A stretch of 64,000 nucleotides of DNA from JAGHKQ01 sp041920565 (GCA_041920565.1 JBHGXS010000043.1:45749-109748), one strand, 5' to 3'; positions 16,475 to 25,809 are shown, counted from the stretch's first letter. Translations and numbers: made by a program. The notes: generated from the sequence alone by a model not told the origin.

Positions 16475-17539
16475 TTACCCATTATGGAATTTGTACATCC
16501 AGAGGATACCGGATTTTAAGAGGCGAGGCACACGTCCCATCAATGCCTGATTTGCCAATAAACCGAATCCGTGTTTTCTACCAAGGGAACCGAGTACGCC
16601 TTTTAATTTAATTACAGGCATTTCTTCCGGAAGCGCTTCCCCGTTCCAGCGTTTTGTTAAAACCGTCACGATTTGTTCCGCTTGCCCTTCAGCCAGCTGG
16701 GCAGACGGAGCGTGCGGAAGGCTTGCGCAGTCTCCCAATACATATACATGCTCGTAGCCCGGAATATTATGATACTTTGTAAGAACCACGCGGCCGCTGT
16801 TGTCTTTTTCTACATTCAGTTTTTGTACCACGCTGTTTGCTTGAATCCCAGCCGTCCATACGATAGCATCGCAATTGATCGGCTCATGGTGATTGTACAA
16901 TTTGTTCTTTTCCACTTTTGTAATGTTGGAATTTCGAACGATGATGACATCGTGCTCGATAAACCATGTCTCTACATACTCGCTTAAGCGTTCCGGGAAC
17001 ATAGATAAAATGCGGCTTCCTCTGTCAAACAGAAGAATGTTCAAATCCGGCCTGCTTTCGCGCAATTCACTGGCCACCTCAACACCGCTTAATCCAGCGC
17101 CGACGATGCCGACTGTGGCATTTGGTCCTAATCCGTTTAATTGTTGATACGTTTGCCTTGATTTTTCAATTGATTGTACGCTGCATGTAAATTCTTTTGC
17201 ACCTGGTACGTTGTGATACTTGTCTTCGCAGCCCAAGCCGATGATAAGGTCATCATATCGTACAGTTTCGCCGCTTTCTAGATGCACTACATTGTTATCG
17301 ATGTCTATGTTTTCAACAATGCCATATTGGAAATGAAGACGATCATGCTTTGGAAAAGGCATACGAATGTGTGTTTCGGAAATCGTTCCCGCAACTAATG
17401 CATAATATTCAGTCTTAAAGCAATGATACGGCACCTTATCAACGAGAGTTATAGTTGTATCTTCGCGAAGATTCGGAAGAAGACGCTGTAAGACTCTCAT
17501 GCCGCCGTACCCGCCGCCAAGGATTACGAGGTGTTTCAT
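16475..17539 (-). CDS. yutJ: NADH dehydrogenase-like flavoprotein YutJ
   Basis: 354 residues, type II NADH dehydrogenase-like. The FAD Rossmann motif 'VILGGGYGG' is at the N-terminus, 'GIVGAGLSGVEVASEL' is the NAD site and 'VYVLGDCAS' is the second FAD block. The ATG at 17539 has an AAAGGGGA site, whereas the upstream frame start lacks one. The 'LLKSGILWMYKFHNG' tail may be a membrane-attached helix. It is divergent from yuzB. Confidence 0.9.
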   Translation of the reverse strand: MKHLVILGGGYGGMRVLQRLLPNLREDTTITLVDKVPYHCFKTEYYALVAGTISETHIRMPFPKHDRLHFQYGIVENIDIDNNVVHLESGETVRYDDLIIGLGCEDKYHNVPGAKEFTCSVQSIEKSRQTYQQLNGLGPNATVGIVGAGLSGVEVASELRESRPDLNILLFDRGSRILSMFPERLSEYVETWFIEHDVIIVRNSNITKVEKNKLYNHHEPINCDAIVWTAGIQANSVVQKLNVEKDNSGRVVLTKYHNIPGYEHVYVLGDCASLPHAPSAQLAEGQAEQIVTVLTKRWNGEALPEEMPVIKLKGVLGSLGRKHGFGLLANQALMGRVPRLLKSGILWMYKFHNG

Positions 17540-17759
17540 GCTGGATTCCCCTTTGCTTCTAAAATTGACCAAAGAAATTTTAAAATTATATCTAAAAAAA
17601 ATTTTTCGACTTTACCAATCAAATTATATCGAATTTGTGAACAAATAACAATGAATATCTAAACTTGTTTATATGCAATATGTAGGAAAAGAAACGTTGA
17701 ATTTATTGACGTTTTACGTCAAAAAGATTACAGTAAACACAGTAGAGGGGTGAGAAAAC

Positions 17760-17999
17760 GTGATTAAGCCGATTGTCGAATTTTGCGTAAGCAACTTAGC
17801 AAACGGGTCCCAAAAAGCAAAAGAAATTTTGGAAAAAGACCCGGATTTGGATATTATAGAATACGGCTGTTTGGGGTATTGCGGAATTTGTTATGAAAGC
17901 ATGTTTGCCCTTGTGAACGGAGAAGTAGTAACCGGTGAAACACCGGAGGAACTTGTAAAAAATATCTATGACTATTTGGAAGAAAATCCAATGTTTTAA
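17760..17999 (+). CDS. yuzB: YuzB family protein (DUF1450)
   Basis: A 79-residue protein: 'MIKPIVEFCVSNLANGSQKAKEILEKDP' and a cysteine-rich centre 'EYGCLGYCGICYESMFALVNGEVV'. Three cysteines (C-x3-C-x2-C) plus one near the N-terminus suggest metal or redox chemistry, but the function is unknown. GTG start with AGAGGGGTGAG upstream. Confidence 0.88.
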   Translation: MIKPIVEFCVSNLANGSQKAKEILEKDPDLDIIEYGCLGYCGICYESMFALVNGEVVTGETPEELVKNIYDYLEENPMF

Positions 18000-18003
18000 T
18001 ATA

Positions 18004-18028
18004 GAGCTGCCTGAGGGCAGCTTTTTTG
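18004..18028 (+). terminator. yuzB terminator
   Basis: AGCTGCC-TGAG-GGCAGCT followed by TTTTT, directly after the gene. Confidence 0.88.
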
Positions 18029-18146
18029 TTGGTTATATTTTGGACCTGTATAGAATGCTGTCTGTTTTTAAGAATAAAACATTTCGTTCATCTTCATACT
18101 TAATAAGGGAGTTCGCTCCATAATTAATGACTGAAGGAGAGAGACT

Positions 18147-19163
18147 ATGAAAGCAGCTGTAGTTAAGCAATTTAAAGAAAAACTGGAGATACAAGATGTG
18201 CCAAAACCAAAACCGGGACCAAAAGAAATACTGGTCCATATCCAAGCATGCGGCGTATGTCATACAGATTTGCATGCTGCTCACGGTGATTGGCCGGTAA
18301 AACCGAAGCTTCCTCTTATTCCGGGACATGAAGGTGTCGGAATAATAGAAGAAGTAGGAGAAGGAGTTACGCACTTGCAAGCAGGAGACCGGGTAGGAAT
18401 TCCATGGCTGTATTCAGCGTGTGGTCATTGCGAGTATTGTTTAACAGGTCGGGAAACTCTTTGTTTGGATCAACACAACGCAGGATATTCTGTAGACGGC
18501 GGATATGCAGAATATTGCGTAGCAGCTGCCGATTATGTCGTGAAGATTCCGGAAAACCTGGGCTTTGTAGAGGCGGCACCTTTATTTTGCGCAGGTGTGA
18601 CGACATATAAAGCATTAAAGGTATCGGAAGTAAAACCAGGTGAATGGGTAGCCATCTTTGGTATCGGAGGACTGGGGCATCTTGCTGTACAATATGCCAA
18701 AGCAATGGGCATGAATGTGGTGGCCATCGACACGTTTGATGACAAGCTGGAACTTGCGAAACAACTTGGTGCAGACAAGGTTGTAAATGCTGCAAAAGAA
18801 GATGCGGCAGCATGGATTCAAAAAGAGGTGGGCGGAGTGCATGGGGTTATTTGTACAGCAGTTGCTAAAAAGGCGTTTGACCAAGCCTATCGTTCCATTC
18901 GTCGCGGCGGCACTTGTGTCATGGTTGGGTTGCCTCCTGAATCAATGGATGTCCCGATTTTTGATACGGTTCTAAATGGAACAAAGGTTGTTGGGTCTAT
19001 TGTGGGCACACGCAAAGATTTGCAAGAAACATTGCAGTTTGCAGCGGAAGGGAAAATAAAAACCATTATTGAAACACGTGCATTAGAGGAAATTAACGAT
19101 ATTTACGATGAAATGCTGAAAGGTAAAATTAACGGACGTATTGTAATTGACATGAGCAGATAA
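18147..19163 (+). CDS. adhP: Zinc-dependent alcohol dehydrogenase
   Basis: A 338-residue medium-chain dehydrogenase. The catalytic zinc ligands lie in 'CGVCHTDLHAAHGDW' and 'GHEGVG'. The structural zinc loop 'CGHCEYCLTGRETLC' has four cysteines, and the NAD-binding 'GIGGLGHLAVQYAKA' is followed by the acidic 'AIDTFDDK', which favours NAD. It is close to the AdhP/AdhT ethanol dehydrogenases. A GAAGGAGAGA site precedes the ATG. Confidence 0.93.
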   Translation: MKAAVVKQFKEKLEIQDVPKPKPGPKEILVHIQACGVCHTDLHAAHGDWPVKPKLPLIPGHEGVGIIEEVGEGVTHLQAGDRVGIPWLYSACGHCEYCLTGRETLCLDQHNAGYSVDGGYAEYCVAAADYVVKIPENLGFVEAAPLFCAGVTTYKALKVSEVKPGEWVAIFGIGGLGHLAVQYAKAMGMNVVAIDTFDDKLELAKQLGADKVVNAAKEDAAAWIQKEVGGVHGVICTAVAKKAFDQAYRSIRRGGTCVMVGLPPESMDVPIFDTVLNGTKVVGSIVGTRKDLQETLQFAAEGKIKTIIETRALEEINDIYDEMLKGKINGRIVIDMSR

Positions 19164-19218
19164 AAATGAAAGATTCAGGCTATAGAGGAACAGGGGATTA
19201 AATATTATCAATATACTT

Positions 19219-19250
19219 GAGAGAAGAGAATACATTTCTCTTCTCTTTAT
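19219..19250 (+). terminator. adh terminator
   Basis: The 10-bp stem GAGAAGAGAA / TTCTCTTCTC with loop TACATT and a T-rich tail. Confidence 0.75.
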
Positions 19251-19412
19251 TGGTTTAATTCCATCGGTATTTTTAATACAACAAATTACAATTTATTGCT
19301 AATGGACATAGTTTGATACATGCTGAGATTTGGATAAACTAATTAAAAGGCTGGCTAAATTCATTTATGAATGCAGCACAATACCTGTAAAGTTTGCGAA
19401 AACATCCTAAAA

Positions 19413-19444
19413 AAAAAAGCCCGCAATCACGGGCTTTTCTTTTA
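19413..19444 (+). terminator. Hairpin terminator in the adh-dapF gap
   Basis: AAAAGCCCG-CAATCA-CGGGCTTTT followed by a T-rich tract. It is 250 bases beyond adh and 87 before dapF, so it is either a second terminator or an attenuator in the dapF leader. Nothing else was found in this gap. Confidence 0.75.
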
Positions 19445-19530
19445 TATAATGAGAAACGGGGGATATTTTTATTGTTTTCAAAAACGTCTCATTTTATACT
19501 TGAAAAAACGAATTTTTTGGAGTGAATTGC

Positions 19531-20385
19531 ATGGGACAGTTTTCTTTTACGAAAATGCACGGACTTGGGAATAACTATATTTATGTAAATATGTTTGAGG
19601 AGCAGCTGCCGGAGGAACGATTGGCGGAGCTTGCGCAAAAAGTATCAGACGTAAATACGGGTATCGGATCAGACGGAATGATTTTAATTTGTCCATCTGA
19701 ACATGCGCCGGTGAAGATGCGCATTTTCAACAAGGATGGTTCAGAAGGCAAAAGCTGCGGCAACGGTCTTAGGTGTGTAGCAAAATACGCATACGAGCAT
19801 AAACTTGTAGATGATACAGTTTTCCAAATCGATACATTGGCCGGGCTGGTAACGGCAGAAGTCACTGTGGAAGAAGGAAACGTAACATATGTTGCTATCG
19901 ACATGGGACAGCCGCGTCTCGGACGAAGCGAAATTCCGATGCTTGGTAAAGAAACAGACGGATTCATTAAAGAATCATTCTTATATGAAAATAAGAAATA
20001 CGAACTGACTGCCGTTTCTATGGGCAATCCGCATGCGGTCATTTTCGTAGATAAGATTGAAAATGCTCCGTTGACAACGCTCGGACCGACTCTTGAAAAG
20101 CATGAGTTGTTCCCGGAAGGTGTGAACGTGGAATTTATTGAAATAGTAAACGAAACAGAAATGAAATTTCGTGTGTGGGAGCGCGGATCCGGCATTACGC
20201 AAGCGTGCGGAACGGGGGCTTGCGCGGCAGTTGTAGCTGCGATTTTAAACGGGAAAATGAAAAAAGGAACTGAAGTGACGGTCCATCTGGCAGGCGGGGA
20301 CTTATTTATCACCTGGACAGAAGAAGGAACGGTCATCATGAAAGGTCCTGCTGAGACGGTTTGTACAGGTGTGTATTACTGCTGA
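19531..20385 (+). CDS. dapF: Diaminopimelate epimerase DapF
   Basis: A 284-residue PLP-independent racemase making meso-diaminopimelate for lysine and peptidoglycan. Both active-site cysteines are present, in 'KSCGNGLRC' and 'ACGTGACA'. 'FTKMHGLGNNYIYVN' is the typical start. TTGGAG at 19517-19522 supports the ATG at 19531. Confidence 0.95.
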   Translation: MGQFSFTKMHGLGNNYIYVNMFEEQLPEERLAELAQKVSDVNTGIGSDGMILICPSEHAPVKMRIFNKDGSEGKSCGNGLRCVAKYAYEHKLVDDTVFQIDTLAGLVTAEVTVEEGNVTYVAIDMGQPRLGRSEIPMLGKETDGFIKESFLYENKKYELTAVSMGNPHAVIFVDKIENAPLTTLGPTLEKHELFPEGVNVEFIEIVNETEMKFRVWERGSGITQACGTGACAAVVAAILNGKMKKGTEVTVHLAGGDLFITWTEEGTVIMKGPAETVCTGVYYC

Positions 20386-20451
20386 GGCGCTTAAATTGAG
20401 TAATGGGCAAGCATGCAGGTATAATAGAAACAGAAGAAAGGAGTGGATTGC

Positions 20452-20805
20452 ATGATTACCGTAACAGAGCAAGCTGCTTATCAGATTAAAGATATGATGG
20501 AACAAGCAGGAGAAGGAGAGCAATATGTGCGCCTTGCGGTAAAAGGCGGAGGCTGCAGCGGCCTTTCCTACGGATTGGGCTTCGAGCAAGAAGTGAAAGA
20601 AAACGATGGAGTGCTGGATTTTTATGGCGTAAAATTCCTTATTGATAAACAAGATGCTCCCGTTTTAAAAGGAGTGAAAATTGATTACAAACAATCAATG
20701 CTTGGCGGAGGGTTTACCATTGATAACCCGAACGCCATCGCGACATGCGGCTGCGGTTCTTCCTTCCGTACCGCAACAAATGCCGGCACGCCGGAACAGT
20801 GTTAA
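20452..20805 (+). CDS. yutM: A-type Fe-S carrier (HesB/IscA family, YutM)
   Basis: 117 residues with the three conserved cysteines: one in 'GGCSGLSYGLGF' and two in 'CGCGSSF'. A-type carriers hold and transfer Fe-S clusters. It is 66 bases after dapF with its own AAGGAG site; the order dapF-yutM is common in bacilli. Confidence 0.93.
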   Translation: MITVTEQAAYQIKDMMEQAGEGEQYVRLAVKGGGCSGLSYGLGFEQEVKENDGVLDFYGVKFLIDKQDAPVLKGVKIDYKQSMLGGGFTIDNPNAIATCGCGSSFRTATNAGTPEQC

Positions 20806-20814
20806 CATATGCGA

Positions 20815-20850
20815 AAAACAGAGCTTGGAGGGCAAAGCTCTGTTTTTTTA
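20815..20850 (+). terminator. yutM terminator
   Basis: ACAGAGCTT / AAGCTCTGT stem followed by T7. Confidence 0.9.
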
Positions 20851-20925
20851 TTGATTTGGTGCAGCATAGCTTAGAAAGTGTCGTATGAAATGCTTATTTT
20901 GGCGACAATCAACATAAAATAAAAG

Positions 20926-20939
20926 TGAGTAATCACTCA
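20926..20939. promoter_or_regulatory. TetR-type operator box 1
   Basis: TGAGTAATCACTCA, with arms TGAGT/ACTCA, is part of a 24-bp sequence repeated exactly 55 bp downstream. It lies just upstream of the -35 of the ABC exporter promoter. The likely ligand is the TetR protein encoded at 22874. Confidence 0.8.
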
Positions 20940-20946
20940 TTTTTTA

Positions 20947-20974
20947 TTTACTTTCAAACAAATCATCGTATAAT
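20947..20974 (+). promoter_or_regulatory. Promoter of the ABC exporter operon
   Basis: TTTACT (20947-20952) and TATAAT (20969-20974) with a 16-bp spacer. It is bracketed by the two identical operator boxes, a layout fitting repression. Confidence 0.65.
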
Positions 20975-20980
20975 TAAAAG

Positions 20981-20994
20981 TGAGTAATCACTCA
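20981..20994. promoter_or_regulatory. TetR-type operator box 2
   Basis: A second exact copy of TGAGTAATCACTCA with the same A4 and T5 flanks as box 1, just downstream of the -10 and over the expected transcription start. Confidence 0.8.
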
Positions 20995-21020
20995 TTTTTC
21001 TTTCCAAAGGAGGTTTCTAT

Positions 21021-21740
21021 ATGGGTTCAGCAATTGAAGTAAAGCAAGTCAGCAAGAGCTTTGGCAAAAAAGAAGTGCTAAGCAATATCGATTTGACTGT
21101 GAAGCCCGGTGAAATATACGGACTCATTGGACCATCCGGTTCGGGTAAAACGACATTGGTTAAAATCATCGTCGGCATGGATAGCCCCTCCAAAGGGGAC
21201 GTGGAAGTGCTGGGCGATAAGGTTCCGAACCTGAAGGTGCTGCAAAAAGTCGGATATATGGCGCAATCCGATGCGTTATATCCGGAATTGACAGGAGAAG
21301 AGAATTTGGCATTCTTCGCTTCCCTTTTTGGCTTAAAAAAAGGAGAGCAAAAACAGCGGATTGCCTATGCGGCTGACCTAGTGAATCTTACGTCCGACTT
21401 ATCCAAAAAGGTGGCGGCTTATTCGGGCGGGATGAAACGAAGATTGTCTCTCGCAATCGCATTGATCCATGATCCGCAGCTGCTTGTATTAGATGAACCG
21501 ACAGTGGGGATTGACCCTGAATTGAGGTTATCGATTTGGAACGAGTTATTCCGGTTAAGAACAGAAGGAAAAACCATTTTGGTTACCACGCATGTGATGG
21601 ATGAAGCAGAAAAATGCGACCGCCTCGCTATGGTGAGAGAAGGGAAAATTTTAACGAGCGGTTCGCCGTCAGAGCTGAAACATCATTACGGTATCGGCAG
21701 CTTGGAGGAAGTATTCTTAAAGGCGGGAGGGAAACACTGA
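21021..21740 (+). CDS. ABC exporter ATP-binding protein
   Basis: 239 residues with Walker A 'GPSGSGKTT', signature 'YSGGMKRRLS', Walker B 'LLVLDEPTVGID' and switch 'TTHVMDEAEKC'. It belongs to the drug/antibiotic exporter ATPases that pair with ABC-2 permeases. An AAAGGAGG site precedes it, and its stop overlaps the permease start (TGATG). It is controlled by the twin operators at 20926-20994. Confidence 0.92.
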   Translation: MGSAIEVKQVSKSFGKKEVLSNIDLTVKPGEIYGLIGPSGSGKTTLVKIIVGMDSPSKGDVEVLGDKVPNLKVLQKVGYMAQSDALYPELTGEENLAFFASLFGLKKGEQKQRIAYAADLVNLTSDLSKKVAAYSGGMKRRLSLAIALIHDPQLLVLDEPTVGIDPELRLSIWNELFRLRTEGKTILVTTHVMDEAEKCDRLAMVREGKILTSGSPSELKHHYGIGSLEEVFLKAGGKH

Positions 21741-22840
21741 TGAGAATCATCGCAGTAGTAAAACGCATTTTCCAACAAATGTTGCGTGATAAACGGACGC
21801 TTGCCCTGATGATGGTTGCGCCGCTTCTCATTTTAACACTTGTTCATTTTCTATTTACGAGCGATACAGCCGCCAATCCTCGGATAGGCGTTGTGAATGG
21901 GGATAACTCCTTAGTGGAACAATTAAAAGAAAAAGATCTCATTGTGAAACCATATGCAGAAGTAAAACATGCTAAGCAAACGATTGTGGATGATGATTTG
22001 GACGGCTTGCTGCAAGTGGAAGGGGACGAAATAAAACTGACGTTTACAAACTCCGATCCAACTGCAACAAAGGCTTTGCAAATGAAGGTACAACAGACTA
22101 TCGCATCAGAAGCGGCAAAGAAGCAAGCAGCCAACATGATCAAGAACCAACAAGGTGCACAAAATAATGCAGCGTTGAATCCGCCGCAAGCAAAAGGGCC
22201 TAAAATCGATATTGCTTACGTATACGGTGACAAGGATACTTCCTTTTTTGATGTACTAAGTCCAATCTTGGTCGGGTTCTTTGTCTTTTTCTTCGTCTTT
22301 CTCATTTCAGGGATTGCGCTATTAAGAGAACGCACAACAGGCACTCTGGACCGATTGATGGCAACGCCGATACGCAGAAGGGAAATTGTGTATGGATATT
22401 TGCTGGGATACGGTTTGTTTGCGGTCATCCAAACGGTGATTGTCGTTCTTTATGCGGTAAATGTGTTGGATATCATGCTTGCAGGTTCCGTATGGAATGT
22501 CATTTTAATTAACCTGCTGCTGGCTCTTGTTGCATTATCACTCGGTATTTTGTTATCTGCATTTGCCAATTCGGAATTTCAAATGATGCAGTTCATTCCT
22601 ATAGTCGTGATACCGCAGGTGTTTTTCGCAGGTATTTTTCCGGTCGAGGGCATGGCCGATTGGCTGCAAGGGATTGCGAAATTTATGCCGATGTACTACG
22701 GCGGGGATGCACTGCAAAGCGTAATGTATAAAGGGGTAGGCTTGAGCGACATTAGCGGGGATTTGCTTGTGCTATTGGGATTCGCTCTTCTCTTTATTGT
22801 TCTAAATGTATTTGCGTTGAAAAAGTATCGTAAAATATAA
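21740..22840 (+). CDS. ABC-2 type permease
   Basis: 366 residues: one N-terminal membrane helix ('LALMMVAPLLILTLVHFLF'), a soluble extracellular region (about 45-175), then five C-terminal helices starting near 'VGFFVFFFVFLISGIALL', with the ABC-2 motif 'RERTTGTLDRLMATPIRRREI'. This is the exporter membrane subunit for the ATPase upstream. The substrate is not readable; drug or cell-envelope-toxin export is typical for the family. Confidence 0.9.
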   Translation: MRIIAVVKRIFQQMLRDKRTLALMMVAPLLILTLVHFLFTSDTAANPRIGVVNGDNSLVEQLKEKDLIVKPYAEVKHAKQTIVDDDLDGLLQVEGDEIKLTFTNSDPTATKALQMKVQQTIASEAAKKQAANMIKNQQGAQNNAALNPPQAKGPKIDIAYVYGDKDTSFFDVLSPILVGFFVFFFVFLISGIALLRERTTGTLDRLMATPIRRREIVYGYLLGYGLFAVIQTVIVVLYAVNVLDIMLAGSVWNVILINLLLALVALSLGILLSAFANSEFQMMQFIPIVVIPQVFFAGIFPVEGMADWLQGIAKFMPMYYGGDALQSVMYKGVGLSDISGDLLVLLGFALLFIVLNVFALKKYRKI

Positions 22841-22873
22841 TCATAGACTACAAATGAAGGTGATGAGAGTGCA

Positions 22874-23530
22874 TTGTCAGCAAAAAGTATAATTGAATTG
22901 GCAGTAGCCCAAGCCAGCATCAATAAAAAGATGACCGATAAACAGAAAAAAATAGTAGAAACGGCCATTCAAATGTTTGCGGAAAAAGGCTATACAGCCA
23001 CTTCCACAAGTGAAATCGCGAAAGCTGCCGGGGTAGCAGAAGGAACGATATTCCGTCATTTTGGCACGAAGGAAAATTTATTGCTTTCCGTTATCGTTCC
23101 ATTTTTGATGGAGTCGGCACCCGTATTAGCTGACGAATTTATTGATGATGTGCTAAGCAAGCCATATGACAGCTTTGAGAGCTTTTTAACTGCAACCATC
23201 AAAAATCGGTTGGCTTTTCTGGAAGAGAATAAAGAAATATTTAAAATTTTAGTAGGGGAGCTGCTGCACCGGGATGATTTGCGCAGTCAGTTCATGCACA
23301 TGTTTGAACAACGTGTGTCTAAATATTTGAATGCTGTTTTGGATCTCGGCAAACAGCGCGGAGAGTTGATCGATCTTCCGAATGCCGCACTTTTTCGCAT
23401 GATAGGCACATCCATTTTCGGATATTTTATGGCCCGGTTTGCATTCTTTCCAAATATAAAATGGGACGATCCGATGGAAGTAGACAATATGGTCCGGTTT
23501 ATCCTCCATGGCATTGGGAACCCTAAATAA
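22874..23530 (+). CDS. TetR family transcriptional regulator
   Basis: 218 residues. The N-terminal HTH 'EKGYTATSTSEIAKAAGVAEGTIFRHFGTKENLL' is typical TetR, and the C-terminal ligand domain is unclassified. TTG start with AAGGTGATGAG upstream. It is last in the exporter operon, so it probably represses its own operon through the twin TGAGT-N4-ACTCA boxes. Confidence 0.9.
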   Translation: MSAKSIIELAVAQASINKKMTDKQKKIVETAIQMFAEKGYTATSTSEIAKAAGVAEGTIFRHFGTKENLLLSVIVPFLMESAPVLADEFIDDVLSKPYDSFESFLTATIKNRLAFLEENKEIFKILVGELLHRDDLRSQFMHMFEQRVSKYLNAVLDLGKQRGELIDLPNAALFRMIGTSIFGYFMARFAFFPNIKWDDPMEVDNMVRFILHGIGNPK

Positions 23531-23553
23531 AGCTTTTTAGTTAAGCGGGATAG

Positions 23554-23592
23554 AAGACCTCCTTTTTAAACGGGGGTCTAATTTTATTGTTA
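23554..23592 (+). terminator. Terminator of the exporter operon
   Basis: AGACCTCC / GGGGGTCT stem followed by a T-rich tract. Confidence 0.75.
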
Positions 23593-23661
23593 TAAAATTT
23601 TTTAGTTTCCTGACTTATTTTTCTTTATCCTCGTTATTTATATAGCGAGGAGGAATGAACC

Positions 23662-24531
23662 ATGTCTAAATTATACGAACAGATGAAGCAATATAGCCAA
23701 TTCAAAACTAAGGAGGAGTTTAACGAATATAAGGCCCTTTTATATAAAGTGTACATAGATCATTTCAATAAAACGGATAAGCAGGTGATTGACGTCCTAA
23801 GTCAGTACGCCGTGAACAGTAAATTGGAAAGTATCGGCGTGGCTTGTCCGCTTATGGAGACGCTGGCGGAGAAGGTGCAAAAAAGCATGCGTACGGTAAG
23901 GAGATCTGTCGCAAAACTGGAGAAGCTGGGAATTTTGAAGCGGATTTTTATGAAGGAGCGTTGCAAACGAGGCGGGTATAGTGCCAGCTTGTATGTGTTT
24001 CAAAAAGATGACCGCATAGCTGACCGTATGAAGACGACCGCATGCAAGGAGCCGGAAATGTCAGAAACGACAAGGGAAAAAGCTGAAAAACGGCAGAAGG
24101 AAACGCTTTTCTTTTTTGAAGCTCCTATTAAAGAACAATCTTGTAAACTAACGTATAACGAGCTGATGGACGAAACATATGCTAGAAATGATATTCCAAA
24201 AGATTTTCTGCAAGCTGTACTGCCGATGACAAGAAGCCCAAAAACGATCAACTTTGCTTGGAGCAGAGTACAGTTAGCTCATCGTAAAAGCGGCTTATCC
24301 AATTACGGCATTTGGCTGGACAAGCTGATAAAAGAAACAGGTATATGGGAAGATATGATCCGACGCACAAAAAGTGCAGTGCGGGCTTACAAGTTGGAAG
24401 AGATTCGAAAGGATTTCGGGGCATTGCTGTATGGAACGATGTATGATTTATTCCTTGCGATTGCAGGGGATTTTGTAGCTTCGGTCAGACGAAATTCCGG
24501 CGTTGTTCTATATGACTGGATCAACGAGTAA
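23662..24531 (+). CDS. Winged-helix DNA-binding protein of unknown role
   Basis: 289 residues, rich in Lys and Arg. Residues about 45-115 form a winged helix: 'CPLMETLAEKVQKSMRTVRRSVAKLEKLGILKRI', with a wing at 'CKRGGYSASLYVF'. This resembles the N-terminal domain of plasmid or phage replication initiators and DnaD-like proteins. The rest, including 'SPKTINFAWSRVQLAHRKSGLSNYG', is not recognised. GCGAGGAGGAATG gives a strong site. It lies between an exporter and an MFS gene, in the accessory part of the window. Confidence 0.65.
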   Translation: MSKLYEQMKQYSQFKTKEEFNEYKALLYKVYIDHFNKTDKQVIDVLSQYAVNSKLESIGVACPLMETLAEKVQKSMRTVRRSVAKLEKLGILKRIFMKERCKRGGYSASLYVFQKDDRIADRMKTTACKEPEMSETTREKAEKRQKETLFFFEAPIKEQSCKLTYNELMDETYARNDIPKDFLQAVLPMTRSPKTINFAWSRVQLAHRKSGLSNYGIWLDKLIKETGIWEDMIRRTKSAVRAYKLEEIRKDFGALLYGTMYDLFLAIAGDFVASVRRNSGVVLYDWINE

Positions 24532-24556
24532 AAAACGCACCCGATCGAGTGCGTTC
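24531..24556 (-). terminator. Terminator of the MFS gene
   Basis: AACGCAC / GTGCGTT stem; read on the minus strand it runs into TTTTTT. It can also stop transcription from the plus side. Confidence 0.75.
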
Positions 24557-25809
24557 TAGTCAAATGTTCGGACGGTCGGAACACGAAGGGCAACAAAAAT
24601 GACAAACAGCATCACTGCCACTGCCCCGCTTTTCATGATGATGAGAATCGGAATCCCGGTTGTCAGAACAAGAGATGTCAGGGCATAGGAGATCGGAATG
24701 AGCCCCATGGAAGACAGCATCAATAAGCTCATCACCCGTCCCATCATATCTTCTTGTACTGTTGATTGAATAACAGCCATGAGCGGAATAGTGGCCATTG
24801 CCAACGTAACACCGAATACAGCACCTGCCGTTAAAGCATGCCATAGTTCATGGCTGAAGCTTAACAAGAAGAAGGAAATGCCCGATAAAAACAGCATGAC
24901 AAGGCAAAACCAGCCTCTTCGTTTTCTGACATTTAAAATGCCGACCAACACAGCGCCGACAGCCATGCCGCCGCCGACGGACCCTTCAAGGTAGCTGAAA
25001 TGCAATGAGTTGCCGTTTAAAACATTTTTAATAAAAATCGGAAATCCGATTTGCATCGGGCCGATAATGAACAGGTTTAAAAAGGCGCTGCAAATCAGCA
25101 AGGTTGTTAAAAACGGGGATTGCTTAACATACAAAATGCCTTCTTTAATGGAAGTGAGCATGCCCGGTTGATTTTGCTCTGATTTTTCTGAAGCGGTTGT
25201 TTGAATTTTTTGGACGAACATGGCAGCGAATATTAAAAAGACAATCGTCAAAGCAAATACGGTTTCATAGTTGCTGAACTTGATAATAATCCCGGCAAGC
25301 ATCGGACCTAGAATCAATGACGACTGGTTTGTCATTTGCGTAATGGAGTTCGCTTGCGTAAGCTGATATTTTTCTACAAGTTCGGGCAAAATGGAGCCGT
25401 CCGCCGACCAGAAAAAGGCATCGGATATTCCAAAAAACAAGGCGAACAAAATAAAAGTATAGAGCGTAATATGTCCTGCCAGCAGCCAAATCAGAATGGA
25501 TGTGACAAGAAGGACACGCAAAATATTAGAGTAAAACATGATGTTTTTCTTTGGAAACTTGTCCGCAAGAGCGCCGCCTAAAATCATAAACAACAGCCGC
25601 GGAACGCTGGATGCAATGAAGACAAGACCAAGCGAAGCTTCTAAATCAAGCTTTTTTACGATATACCACGTTTGCGAGAATGTAAAAAAGGCAAGTGCAA
25701 AGCTTGAGAACAGCGTAGCCGTCCATAAATACAAGAAATTGGTGTTGCGAAACAGCGACGTTCCGCCTTGTGCAATGGACAAAGCTTTGTTTTGTTGAGA
25801 TTCTTCCAT
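24556..25809 (-). CDS. MFS transporter (macrolide-efflux type)
   Basis: 417 residues with about 12 membrane helices and the MFS motif 'GGALADKFPKKNIM' between helices 2 and 3. 'SDAFFWSADGSILPELVEKYQLTQANS' is typical of the MFS_3 group that includes MefA-like efflux pumps. The substrate cannot be told. AAGAGAGGATTAAGT lies before the ATG. Confidence 0.85.
   Translation of the reverse strand: MEESQQNKALSIAQGGTSLFRNTNFLYLWTATLFSSFALAFFTFSQTWYIVKKLDLEASLGLVFIASSVPRLLFMILGGALADKFPKKNIMFYSNILRVLLVTSILIWLLAGHITLYTFILFALFFGISDAFFWSADGSILPELVEKYQLTQANSITQMTNQSSLILGPMLAGIIIKFSNYETVFALTIVFLIFAAMFVQKIQTTASEKSEQNQPGMLTSIKEGILYVKQSPFLTTLLICSAFLNLFIIGPMQIGFPIFIKNVLNGNSLHFSYLEGSVGGGMAVGAVLVGILNVRKRRGWFCLVMLFLSGISFFLLSFSHELWHALTAGAVFGVTLAMATIPLMAVIQSTVQEDMMGRVMSLLMLSSMGLIPISYALTSLVLTTGIPILIIMKSGAVAVMLFVIFVALRVPTVRTFD

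Noticed and set aside
19581..20339. 252-codon minus-strand ORF opposite dapF
   Set aside because: It is a shadow of dapF codon bias with Ser/Pro-rich composition and no ribosome binding site.
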